Shown here piece after piece: positions 7,975-14,351 of a stretch of DNA of 14,548 nucleotides. Below the pieces are notes generated by a model. The model worked only from the letters and a program-made list of their open reading frames with translations. It was not told the DNA's origin and did not search any database. The first letter of the stretch is position 1. The number at the start of each line of letters is the position of its first letter. The DNA comes from Acidimicrobiia bacterium (GTDB lineage Bacteria > Actinomycetota > Acidimicrobiia > Acidimicrobiales > Acidimicrobilacustridaceae). Made by a program: the position numbers and the translations under genes. The stretch is from positions 1-14,548 of the forward strand of contig JAEMTX010000030.1 in NCBI GenBank assembly GCA_016462055.1, in the 5' to 3' direction.

Positions 7975-8006
7975 TTGACACCCGAGCAGCGTTCGGCCGA
8001 TACCAT
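7975..8006 (+). promoter_or_regulatory. Candidate divIVA promoter, possibly leaderless
   Basis: A perfect consensus -35 TTGACA lies at 7975-7980. Possible -10 boxes are GATACC at 7999-8004 (spacer 18) or TACCAT at 8001-8006 (spacer 20, but a full TAnnnT match). TACCAT ends seven bases before ATG 8014, so the transcript could begin at or next to the start codon. No ribosome binding site precedes the ATG, which fits a leaderless mRNA. The TTGACA is strong; the -10 choice is uncertain. Confidence 0.45.
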
Positions 8007-8013
8007 CGCCGCC

Positions 8014-8910
8014 ATGGAAACCACGCCCGGAACTCCCCACCTTCTTACTGACGTTCGGTTCTCTGTGAGCCGCAAGGGTTATGACCCCGATGAGGTCGAC
8101 AACTTCCTTGAGCGTGTCAGTGCTGCGGTCGCCCAGCTGCAAGACAAACTTCGTCAGGCAACGTCAACGGCCGAAGCCGCAGAAGCCCGCGCCGCCGATG
8201 CTGTGCGTAACGAGAGCCGTCTGCAAGCACGAATCTCTGAACTCGAAACAGGCGTCGCTGCATCACCCGCTCCTGCTGTGGTGGCACCCATTCGTTCGGT
8301 CGATCCGTCGATCGAAGCTGATCAGGCATCGTCTGTGCTCGTGATGGCGCAGCGCACTGCTGATGCAACAATCAACGAGGCGCGTACGAACGCTGCGAAG
8401 ATGCTTACTGAGTCAGAGATTGAAGCCAGCCGCATCCTTTCTGCGGCAAAGACGCAAACCGATGAAGCATTACGTGATCTCGACAGCACCCGTCGAGAAC
8501 TCGCAGCCGACAATGCAGCACTCGAAGCATTCCTCTCCGAACAGCGCGCCGTTATCGCCAATGGACTGTCACGTATTCAGGCGGTCATCGATGATCCAAC
8601 TGCTCTGCGTATAGGAACGCCGCCAGTGGAATTCGCGAGTTCTTCGGTGATCCAAGAGCCGGCTCCTGCTCCAGTGGCTCCGGTCCGAGTGCCAGAACCT
8701 GAGGTTTTCCAGCCGGTCTTGGCGGACGACTCAAGTTGGACTCCTGAATCATCTTCCGCCGGATTGTTTGCTGACGACGAGGCCGACAGTGGCCCCGTCA
8801 CTGCAGCAGTTCCAGCTCTTGACGACGAGTTCTTGGCCGAAGACGACGACGATGCCGATGCGGCAATGCGCCGGTTCTTCGACGCCGACTTCGACGACGA
8901 CCGTCGCTGA
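8014..8910 (+). CDS. divIVA: DivIVA/Wag31-like polar and septal scaffold
   Basis: A 298-residue coiled-coil protein. Residues 9-45 are the DivIVA N-terminal lipid-binding domain: HLLTDVRFSVSRKGYDPDEV followed by DNFLERV. Arg20-Lys21 stand where B. subtilis has Phe-Arg, closer to the basic tip of mycobacterial Wag31. Residues 46-85 and about 115-205 are heptad-like, Ala/Glu-rich coiled coils, separated by a Pro/Ala linker. A Pro/Val-rich stretch and a strongly acidic tail (EDDDDADA, DFDDD) end the protein. It binds curved membrane and organises polar or septal wall growth. ATG 8014 is chosen because the domain starts at once after it and no upstream residues resemble DivIVA; TTG 7975 is in frame but coincides with the -35 box. 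Confidence 0.93.
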   Translation: METTPGTPHLLTDVRFSVSRKGYDPDEVDNFLERVSAAVAQLQDKLRQATSTAEAAEARAADAVRNESRLQARISELETGVAASPAPAVVAPIRSVDPSIEADQASSVLVMAQRTADATINEARTNAAKMLTESEIEASRILSAAKTQTDEALRDLDSTRRELAADNAALEAFLSEQRAVIANGLSRIQAVIDDPTALRIGTPPVEFASSSVIQEPAPAPVAPVRVPEPEVFQPVLADDSSWTPESSSAGLFADDEADSGPVTAAVPALDDEFLAEDDDDADAAMRRFFDADFDDDRR

Positions 8911-8915
8911 ACATC

Positions 8916-8967
8916 AGAAAACGTTCGGGACTTCTCAGCTACGGCTGAGGGGTCCTGTTTTCTTTTT
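8916..8967. terminator. Strong Rho-independent terminator, probably bidirectional
   Basis: GGACTTCTCAGC (8928-8939) pairs with GCTGAGGGGTCC (8944-8955) in a 12-bp stem with two G-U pairs. The loop TACG is closed by C-G, a stable UNCG tetraloop. TGTTTTCTTTTT (8956-8967) is the T-run for divIVA. On the other side AGAAAAC (8916-8922) provides a T-run on the minus strand for ileS and can also pair with GTTTTCT (8957-8963). It sits between the convergent divIVA and ileS stops. Confidence 0.88.
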
Positions 8968-8995
8968 GGGGCACGTGTTCCGAAGGTTGTGTGCG

Positions 8996-11900
8996 TCAGT
9001 CGACGCGGGTAATCGAGATTGGAATACTGATGCCCTCGATTTCGATCGCACGATCGCCTTCACCAAAGTCGAGTGATCGGGCAAGAACCTCGGTCATGAT
9101 CGTGTCGCGGTGAGTTTCGATGACGGAGCGGAGGCTGTCGTCGGCATCGATAGTTACTGCGATTCGATCGGCAATTTCCAAACCGGCGGTCTTTCGAGCG
9201 TCGTTGAGTGAGCGAACAAGTTCTCGTGACGTTCCTTCGGCGCGAAGTTCATCGTTGAGTTCGAGGTCAAGGGCAACTGCCCACCCATCGTCCTCGGCGA
9301 GCGCAAGGTCGGCATGTTTCTCGGCGCGGACCTCAACCTCTTCCGAACTGAGTCGCTCACCAGCGATTTCAATCCAACCCTGCTCTGCAAGTTGTGCGTG
9401 AAGCGCTGAGCCGTCGGCGTCAGCCAGGGCAGCTTTGATTTCATTGACGCGTTGTCCGAGCCGAGGCCCGAGGAGTCGGAAATTCGGGATGACATTCCAG
9501 CCCATCAGCCCGGAGAGTGAATCGAGTCGTTCAAGCGACTTCACATTGAGTTCGACTTTGATTTCCGCTTCGATCTCGGGGTCGAGATCGGTGCCGCCGT
9601 GGAGGAGCAGAGCCCGGGACAACGGCTGACGAACTTTCATCTTGGCGTCGGTGCGGGCCGAGCGGCCAAGGCTTACAAGTCGCCGGGCCGCGCCCATCTG
9701 CTCGGCCAGAACTGCGTCGTGACGGTCTTTGGCTGCCGGCCAGTCGGTGAGATGGACGGATTGACCCCCCGTGAGCGTTGTGTAGATCTCATCGGACAGG
9801 AATGGACAGAAGGGCGCCAGCACCTGAGAAATGGTCGTGAGGCACTCATGGAGCGTGGCGTGAGCGGCTGCATCGCTGGATTTCCAGAAGCGGGGCCGAC
9901 TCCGACGTACATACCAATTCGATAGATCGTCGACGAATTTCGCAATTCGACCAGATCCGCTCAGGGCATCAAAGCCCTCAAGCGATGCCGTGACGGTTGC
10001 AACCGTGTCATCGAGTTCAGAAAGGATCCAGCGATCGAGCACATGGGTGGGCGGAGCTGCTTGTGGTTCGGGCTGCCATCCGTCGAGATCGGCATAGGTG
10101 GCAAAGAACGAAAACACATTCCAAAGCGTGAGCAACGTTTGGCGTGTGGCCTCACGGATGCCATCAGGGAACACGCGACGTGGCGTCCACGGTTGTCCTG
10201 AGGAAAAGAAATACCAACGAAGAGCGTCGGCGCCAAGCGTGTCAAAAATATCGAATGGGGCGATGACATTGCCACGTGACTTCGACATCTTCTGACCGTT
10301 CTCATCGACGATGAGTGCGAGACAGACAACGTTCTTGTATGGCGTTAAACCGAAGACTAGAGAGTTCACTGCGAGAAGCGAATAGAACCAACCACGGGTT
10401 TGGTCGATGGCTTCACAAATGAAGTCAGCAGGGAATGCGCCCTCGAATGAATCGGCATTCTCGAATGGGTGATGGCGTTGTGCTGAAGGCATTGATCCAG
10501 AGTCGAACCACGCATCGAGAACTGGAGCGACGCGGCGCATCGTTCCCGCGCAACCATCGGTCGTGCAGCCGAAGGCGATGTTGTCGACATGCGGGCGATG
10601 GAGATCAAGTTCGGTGAGGTCTTGCGCCGTGAGATCGCTGAGTTCGGCGACAGAGCCGATGCAGTGTTCATGGCCGCTGCTATCGCAACGCCAAATCGGG
10701 AGCGGGGTTCCCCAATAGCGATCGCGTGAAAGAGCCCAATCGATATTTCCTTCGAGCCACTTGCCAAATCTTCCGTGTTTGATGAATTCCGGATGCCACG
10801 AGATGCGCTCGTTCTCAGACATGAGCAGATCTCGATGTTCTGATGTGCGCACGAACCACGAGGTTTTTGCCCAGTAAATGAGCGGGGTGCTGCATCGCCA
10901 GCAATGCGGGTAACTGTGTTCGTAGGCCTGTTCACGAACGAGAAGTCCGCGGGCATCGAGATCATCGATGATGTCGCGGTCGGCATCTTTCACGAATGTT
11001 CCTGTCAAGAACGGAACAGATTCATCGAATGCGGCATCGGCGTTGACCGGATTCAATACGGGAAGCTTCTCGGCTCGACCAACCACAGCGTCGTCTTCGC
11101 CAAATGCGGGAGCGAGGTGAACGATGCCGGAACCATCGTCAGTCGTAACAAAGGCGGCGGCAACAACACGCCAACCGTCTGTGCCGGCGGGTGCAGCGAG
11201 CGTGTCAAACGGGCGTTCATAGCGCCATCCAACAAGATCGGCGCCCTTGAATTGCTCAACGATGATTGCGTCTTCGGGCGCAAGTGCCGCGGCCATAAGC
11301 AGGTCACGACTTCCGTCGGAAGACGCTGTTCTCACATAGTCAATGTCGGGGCCAACGGCAGCAGCGACGTTAGAGATAAGTGTCCATGGGGTGGTGGTCC
11401 AGACCAGGAGGTCGACATCACGATCGAGAATGGGGAATCGCACATAGACCGATGGATCGACGATGTCTCGGTACACGTCGGGCTGGCCGAGTTCATGACT
11501 CGACAATGCGGTGCCACATCGCCCGCAGTAGGGCGAGACCTTGTGGCCTTCGTACAGAAGTTCTTTGTCCCATAGTTGACGGATGAGCCACCACACCGAC
11601 TCGACATAGGAATTATCGAGGGTCCAGTACGCATCGGCGGTGTCAATCCAAACCCCGGAGCGCTCGGTGAGTGCGGTCCAATCGGTGACGTAACGCTGGA
11701 CTGATTCGCGGCAACGTTGATTGAATTCGGCGATTCCGAATTCTTCGATTTCTTGTTTGGTGGAGAGGCCGAGTTCTTTTTCGACCTCGAGTTCGACGGG
11801 GAGACCGTGGCAGTCCCAGCCGCCCTTTCGGGGAACATCTCGGCCCCGCATGGTCTGGAAGCGGGGGTAAATGTCTTTGAAGACTCGCGCCCACACATGG

Positions 11901-12073
11901 TGAAGACCGGGGCGGCCGTTGGCCGTTGGAGGGCCTTCATAGAAGATCCACGGCTCTCCACCGGCCCGCAAACGGCGGGTCGCAGCGATGGTGTCATCGG
12001 CCTTCCACTGCTCCAGGCGACGCTGTTCGAGGTAGGGAAGGTTGAGATCTGGGTCGACGGGACCGAATGGCAT
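8996..12073 (-). CDS. ileS: Isoleucyl-tRNA synthetase, type 2 (IleRS2) with GxHH signature
   Basis: A 1025-residue class I synthetase that charges tRNA-Ile. GPPTANGRPGLHHVWARVFK holds the first signature, which reads G56-L-H-H59 in place of HIGH. GWDCHGLPVELEVEKELG and SPYCGRCG follow. The editing domain shows TTTPWTLISN and GIVHLAPAFGEDD. KMSKS is intact at residues 595-599, and the anticodon-binding domain follows (DLSNWYVRRSRPRFW). The motifs and the lack of a C-terminal zinc-finger tail place it in the eukaryote-like IleRS2 group, known for reduced mupirocin sensitivity. The start is ATG 12073; the frame is open to 12166 but those 31 residues cover the divergent promoter region and look non-coding. 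No ribosome binding site is seen. The gene is inverted relative to its neighbours. I see no T-box element upstream. Confidence 0.96.
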   Translation of the reverse strand: MPFGPVDPDLNLPYLEQRRLEQWKADDTIAATRRLRAGGEPWIFYEGPPTANGRPGLHHVWARVFKDIYPRFQTMRGRDVPRKGGWDCHGLPVELEVEKELGLSTKQEIEEFGIAEFNQRCRESVQRYVTDWTALTERSGVWIDTADAYWTLDNSYVESVWWLIRQLWDKELLYEGHKVSPYCGRCGTALSSHELGQPDVYRDIVDPSVYVRFPILDRDVDLLVWTTTPWTLISNVAAAVGPDIDYVRTASSDGSRDLLMAAALAPEDAIIVEQFKGADLVGWRYERPFDTLAAPAGTDGWRVVAAAFVTTDDGSGIVHLAPAFGEDDAVVGRAEKLPVLNPVNADAAFDESVPFLTGTFVKDADRDIIDDLDARGLLVREQAYEHSYPHCWRCSTPLIYWAKTSWFVRTSEHRDLLMSENERISWHPEFIKHGRFGKWLEGNIDWALSRDRYWGTPLPIWRCDSSGHEHCIGSVAELSDLTAQDLTELDLHRPHVDNIAFGCTTDGCAGTMRRVAPVLDAWFDSGSMPSAQRHHPFENADSFEGAFPADFICEAIDQTRGWFYSLLAVNSLVFGLTPYKNVVCLALIVDENGQKMSKSRGNVIAPFDIFDTLGADALRWYFFSSGQPWTPRRVFPDGIREATRQTLLTLWNVFSFFATYADLDGWQPEPQAAPPTHVLDRWILSELDDTVATVTASLEGFDALSGSGRIAKFVDDLSNWYVRRSRPRFWKSSDAAAHATLHECLTTISQVLAPFCPFLSDEIYTTLTGGQSVHLTDWPAAKDRHDAVLAEQMGAARRLVSLGRSARTDAKMKVRQPLSRALLLHGGTDLDPEIEAEIKVELNVKSLERLDSLSGLMGWNVIPNFRLLGPRLGQRVNEIKAALADADGSALHAQLAEQGWIEIAGERLSSEEVEVRAEKHADLALAEDDGWAVALDLELNDELRAEGTSRELVRSLNDARKTAGLEIADRIAVTIDADDSLRSVIETHRDTIMTEVLARSLDFGEGDRAIEIEGISIPISITRVD

Positions 12074-12081
12074 GAGGGCCA

Positions 12082-12087
12082 AGCGTA
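12082..12087 (-). promoter_or_regulatory. Possible ileS -10 box (TACGCT), leaderless candidate
   Basis: On the minus strand TACGCT ends eight bases before the ileS ATG and matches TAnnnT. The sequence between it and the ATG has no Shine-Dalgarno-like bases. No convincing -35 lies 16-18 bases upstream; that space is filled by the inverted repeat 12089-12104. A leaderless ileS transcript is possible but weakly supported. Confidence 0.3.
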
Positions 12088-12088
12088 C

Positions 12089-12104
12089 GCCGTTGCTGAA
12101 CGGC
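12089..12104. repeat. Perfect inverted repeat GCCGTT-N4-AACGGC upstream of ileS
   Basis: Six-base arms at 12089-12094 and 12099-12104 with a four-base loop lie 16 bases upstream of the ileS start, next to the possible -10. It could be a regulator site or, in a longer transcript, a leader hairpin. Function is unknown. Confidence 0.45.
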
Positions 12105-12119
12105 TTCCGTGCGTGTGGG

Positions 12120-12148
12120 TTGACGTGGGAGGGTGGCGCCCTTACCCT
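12120..12148 (+). promoter_or_regulatory. Promoter of the dksA-like gene: TTGACG-N17-TACCCT
   Basis: A -35 TTGACG at 12120-12125 and a -10 TACCCT at 12143-12148 have the optimal 17-bp spacer. Transcription would begin near 12155, giving a short leader with GGGAG (12171-12175) seven bases before GTG 12183. It points away from ileS. This is the best sigma-70-type promoter in the window. Only consensus match supports it. Confidence 0.6.
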
Positions 12149-12150
12149 CC
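12128..12150. promoter_or_regulatory. Operator-like inverted repeat over the dksA-like promoter
   Basis: GGAGGGT (12128-12134) and ACCCTCC (12144-12150) are perfect 7-bp arms separated by nine bases that contain the palindrome GGCGCC (12135-12140). The repeat covers the spacer and the whole predicted -10, a classic place for repressor binding. Read on the minus strand it could fold as a hairpin if ileS is transcribed from further upstream. The binding protein is unknown. Confidence 0.45.
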
Positions 12151-12182
12151 GCCGATCCACCGCCACTCAAGGGAGATCATCC

Positions 12183-12782
12183 GTGGCAGTCAAAAAGGTA
12201 ACGGCGAAGAAGGCTCCGGCCAAGAAGGCTCCGGCCAAGAAGGCTCCGGCCAAGAAGGCTCCGGCCAAGAAGGCTCCGGCCAAGAAAGTTGTGACAAAGG
12301 CGGCTCCGGTCAAAAAGGCCGCAGTTAAAAAGCCTCCGGCACCTCCTGTGCAGCCTCCGCGGCCGAATCGTCTTCCGCCGATCCCCAAGGAACCAAAGAA
12401 AATCAAGTACCCGTTTGACGCAAAGTTCCTTGATGCCCAGCGAGCTCATTTGATTGAAGAGCGCCGTCGTCTGATGCACGATGCCGAAACCCTCACCGCT
12501 GAAGCGAATTCACTGGCGGAGTTGCGAGAGCCTGGCGATGTTCAGTTCGACGAAGAGTCGGGCGAGGGCGACACGCTTGCGGTAGAACGCGAACGCGATC
12601 TCGCGCTTTCCGCTCAGTTCCTCGATCAGGTCGACGAAATTGATCGGGCCATGCTCAAGATCGGCCAAGGCACGTACGGGATCTGCGAGATCTCCGGACT
12701 CGCGATTCCCAAGGAGCGGCTCCGCGCTATTCCGTGGTGCCGTGAACGTGTTGAGTACAAGGTCGGCAATTTCCGACGCTGA
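12183..12782 (+). CDS. DksA/TraR-like (YlyA-like) protein with lysine-rich N-terminal repeat tail
   Basis: A 199-residue protein in three parts. Residues 1-50 are a basic tail with five identical KKAPA units, 19 lysines and no acidic residue, like histone H1 or mycobacterial HupB tails. Residues 51-75 are Pro/Lys-rich. Residues 76-199 are DksA/TraR-like: a long coiled-coil hairpin (FLDAQRAHLIEERRRLMHD to DQVDEIDRAMLKI), then GTYGICEISGLAIPKERL and RAIPWCRERV, clearly the DksA zinc-finger region. However, only Cys168 of the four zinc Cys is in place; Ser171 replaces the second, and Cys186 is displaced. It probably binds RNA polymerase, and the tail probably binds DNA; both are inferences. B. 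subtilis has the DksA-like ylyA at the same place between ileS and lspA. GTG 12183 follows GGGAG at seven bases. Confidence 0.85.
   Translation: MAVKKVTAKKAPAKKAPAKKAPAKKAPAKKAPAKKVVTKAAPVKKAAVKKPPAPPVQPPRPNRLPPIPKEPKKIKYPFDAKFLDAQRAHLIEERRRLMHDAETLTAEANSLAELREPGDVQFDEESGEGDTLAVERERDLALSAQFLDQVDEIDRAMLKIGQGTYGICEISGLAIPKERLRAIPWCRERVEYKVGNFRR
12207..12281 (+). repeat. Perfect tandem repeat, five copies of a 15-bp unit
   Basis: The unit AAGAAGGCTCCGGCC is repeated five times without one mismatch (starts at 12207, 12222, 12237, 12252 and 12267) and codes KKAPA in frame. A partial sixth unit (AAGAAA) follows. Absence of silent changes points to recent expansion or ongoing slippage, and copy number may vary between strains. 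Confidence 0.97.
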
Positions 12783-12810
12783 AGCGCCACGGATCGGGCA
12801 GACCAGCCCC

Positions 12811-12816
12811 TAGGTT
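12811..12816 (+). promoter_or_regulatory. Possible lspA -10 box (TAGGTT), leaderless candidate
   Basis: TAGGTT matches TAnnnT and ends seven bases before GTG 12824, the same spacing as TACCAT before divIVA. The 41-bp gap after the dksA-like gene (12783-12823) has no other clear signal; GGAAG at 12817-12821 is too close to the GTG to be a normal ribosome binding site, and no -35 is evident. Confidence 0.3.
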
Positions 12817-12823
12817 GGAAGCC

Positions 12824-13408
12824 GTGACAAGCAAGAACACTCCTGCTAACGCTGCAGCGACCCATCGGGTCTTGTTCGGCGCGGTCGCTGTTGGTTGGGT
12901 GATCGCGGATCAATTGTCCAAGTCCTGGGCGGTGTCCTCGCTCAGTGATCAAACGATCGATGTTCTGTGGACACTCCGCTTTCAGCTCGCCGTAAATTAC
13001 GGGGCATCGTTCAGCCTCGGTGCTGGATTTGGGGCTTGGATCGGACTCCTTGCCCTCGTTTTTGTTGGAGTTCTTGTCTGGAAAGGCAGCTCTGTCCGCA
13101 GTCGACTCGGCGCTGTTGCTCTCGGCATGATCGTTGGTGGAGCACTCGGCAATGTCCTCGATCGAGCATTTCGCGGCGACTCGGGGTTCTTTCATGGCGG
13201 CGTTATCGATTTCATCGACTTTCAGTGGTGGCCAGTTTTCAATGTCGCCGACATCGGCGTGGTGTGCGGGGCGGTACTACTTGTGATCTCCACGTTGCGA
13301 GATCCTCGAGAAAATGATTCGACAATCGTGGAGGGTCGTTCCGAAGCCGAAGTGCAGTCCGAGACGCAGCCCGACAATGCGTCTTCGACGCAGATCGAGA
13401 GCAACTGA
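12824..13408 (+). CDS. lspA: LspA, lipoprotein signal peptidase (signal peptidase II)
   Basis: A 194-residue polytopic membrane aspartyl protease that removes the signal peptide of prolipoproteins after lipidation. It has four hydrophobic helices. Family motifs are IADQLSK with Asp29, VNYGASFSL, GGALGNVLDR with the catalytic Asp113, VIDFIDF, and FNVAD with the catalytic Asp143. The end (after residue 160) is a soluble, acidic, Ser/Glu/Gln-rich tail of about 34 residues that adds length to an otherwise normal protein. GTG 12824 is chosen; TTG 12815 would add three residues. Its stop codon is one base away from the rluD start, so they are likely co-transcribed. Confidence 0.95.
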   Translation: MTSKNTPANAAATHRVLFGAVAVGWVIADQLSKSWAVSSLSDQTIDVLWTLRFQLAVNYGASFSLGAGFGAWIGLLALVFVGVLVWKGSSVRSRLGAVALGMIVGGALGNVLDRAFRGDSGFFHGGVIDFIDFQWWPVFNVADIGVVCGAVLLVISTLRDPRENDSTIVEGRSEAEVQSETQPDNASSTQIESN

Positions 13409-13409
13409 T

Positions 13410-14351
13410 ATGGCTTATACCGAGGTCATCCCCTCAGCATTGGCCGGCGAACGCATCGATCGAGTTGTGGCGATGATCAGTGGAGCGAGCCGCACAAAAG
13501 TCACCGATTGGCTCGATGAGGGACTCGTGATGTGCAACGACGTGGTGGTGACAACGCGCTCTCGTCGAGTGGCAGAAGGCGATGTTGTCGTTATCGATGT
13601 GGAACCAGACTTCGGTCCCGAGCCTCTTATCGCCGAGCCCGGTATCACCGTGCCAATTGTGTATGTCGACGATGACGTCATCGTGATCGATAAGCCTGTC
13701 GGCCTCGTTGTTCATCCGGGGGCAGGCAACGCAACAGGCACACTCGTGCAGGCGATGCTCGCGGTCTACCCGGAGATTGCGACGATCGGCGAACCGGAAC
13801 GTCCTGGGGTCGTACATCGACTTGACAAGGATACGTCGGGCCTCATGATCATGGCTCGTTCCGCCGAGGCGTATTCCGAGTTGAGCGCGATGTTGGCCGA
13901 GCACGAGGTGGAACGCACCTATCTCACATTGGTTTGGGGAATACCCGACGCGGGAAGCGGATTGATTGACGCACCCATTGGCCGCTCAACTCGTGAACCA
14001 ACAAAAATGGTAGTGAGTGCTCAAGGTCGTGATGCCCGCACGCGCTACACCGTTCTCGAAACGTTTGAAGATCCGGTTCCTTGCGCATTAGTCGAGTGTC
14101 GACTTGAAACCGGCCGAACTCATCAGATCCGGGTGCACATGGCAGCTATTGAACATTCTGTCGTTGGTGATGACCGATATCGAGGCGTTCGTTCGTCGAT
14201 CGAGACGCCGCGCATCTTCTTGCATTCAGCTGCGCTCGAATTTGATCATCCGGTCCGACCCGATGAACGACTGACGTTCGTCTCTGAGTTACCACCGGAT
14301 TTAGCCGCGGTGCTTGAGCGACTCAGGAACCCGAGGCCCACGGAGGAGTAA
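13410..14351 (+). CDS. rluD: RluD/YlyB-type 23S rRNA pseudouridine synthase
   Basis: A 313-residue RluA-family enzyme that isomerises uridine in large-subunit rRNA. Residues 11-63 are an S4 RNA-binding domain (AGERIDRVVAMISGASRTKV, LDEGLVMCN). The catalytic domain shows VIDKPVGLVVHPG, the signature HRLDKDTSGL with catalytic Asp139, and ETGRTHQIRVHMAAIEH followed by VVGDDRYRG. The S4 domain and total length favour the RluD/YlyB branch over RluA; the exact uridines changed cannot be read from sequence. ATG 13410 begins one base after the lspA stop and starts directly before the S4 domain. Its 3' end overlaps the minus-strand Rrf2 gene by 29 bp, leaving no room for a terminator between them. Confidence 0.94.
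   Translation: MAYTEVIPSALAGERIDRVVAMISGASRTKVTDWLDEGLVMCNDVVVTTRSRRVAEGDVVVIDVEPDFGPEPLIAEPGITVPIVYVDDDVIVIDKPVGLVVHPGAGNATGTLVQAMLAVYPEIATIGEPERPGVVHRLDKDTSGLMIMARSAEAYSELSAMLAEHEVERTYLTLVWGIPDAGSGLIDAPIGRSTREPTKMVVSAQGRDARTRYTVLETFEDPVPCALVECRLETGRTHQIRVHMAAIEHSVVGDDRYRGVRSSIETPRIFLHSAALEFDHPVRPDERLTFVSELPPDLAAVLERLRNPRPTEE

Noticed and set aside
7912..8013. Upstream extension of divIVA
   Set aside because: It overlaps the yggT end in another frame, and the DivIVA domain begins right after ATG 8014.
10904..11575. Plus-strand open frame opposite ileS
   Set aside because: It lies fully within the IleRS coding region, which has continuous family motifs; the plus-strand product is not recognisable.
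12074..12166. Upstream extension of ileS by 31 residues
   Set aside because: The extra residues have no synthetase similarity and overlie the divergent promoter region.
12074..12182. T-box riboswitch for ileS
   Set aside because: Actinobacterial ileS often has one, but the gap is short and no T-box core (GGTGGTACCGCG-like) reads toward ileS; GGGTGGCGCC on the opposite strand is part of an inverted repeat.
12207..12281. CRISPR-like or intergenic repeat array
   Set aside because: Units are contiguous without spacers, 15 bp long and in frame within a coding region.
11717..12328. Plus-strand open frame running from opposite ileS through the 15-bp repeat in another frame
   Set aside because: The Gly/Gln/Glu-rich repeat product is a frame-shifted reading of the KKAPA repeat; the true frame continues into the DksA-like domain.
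12167..12406. Minus-strand frame with repeated Gly-Ala-Phe-Leu-Ala units, resembling a membrane peptide
   Set aside because: It is the antisense of the lysine repeat; any such repeat gives an apparent hydrophobic product.
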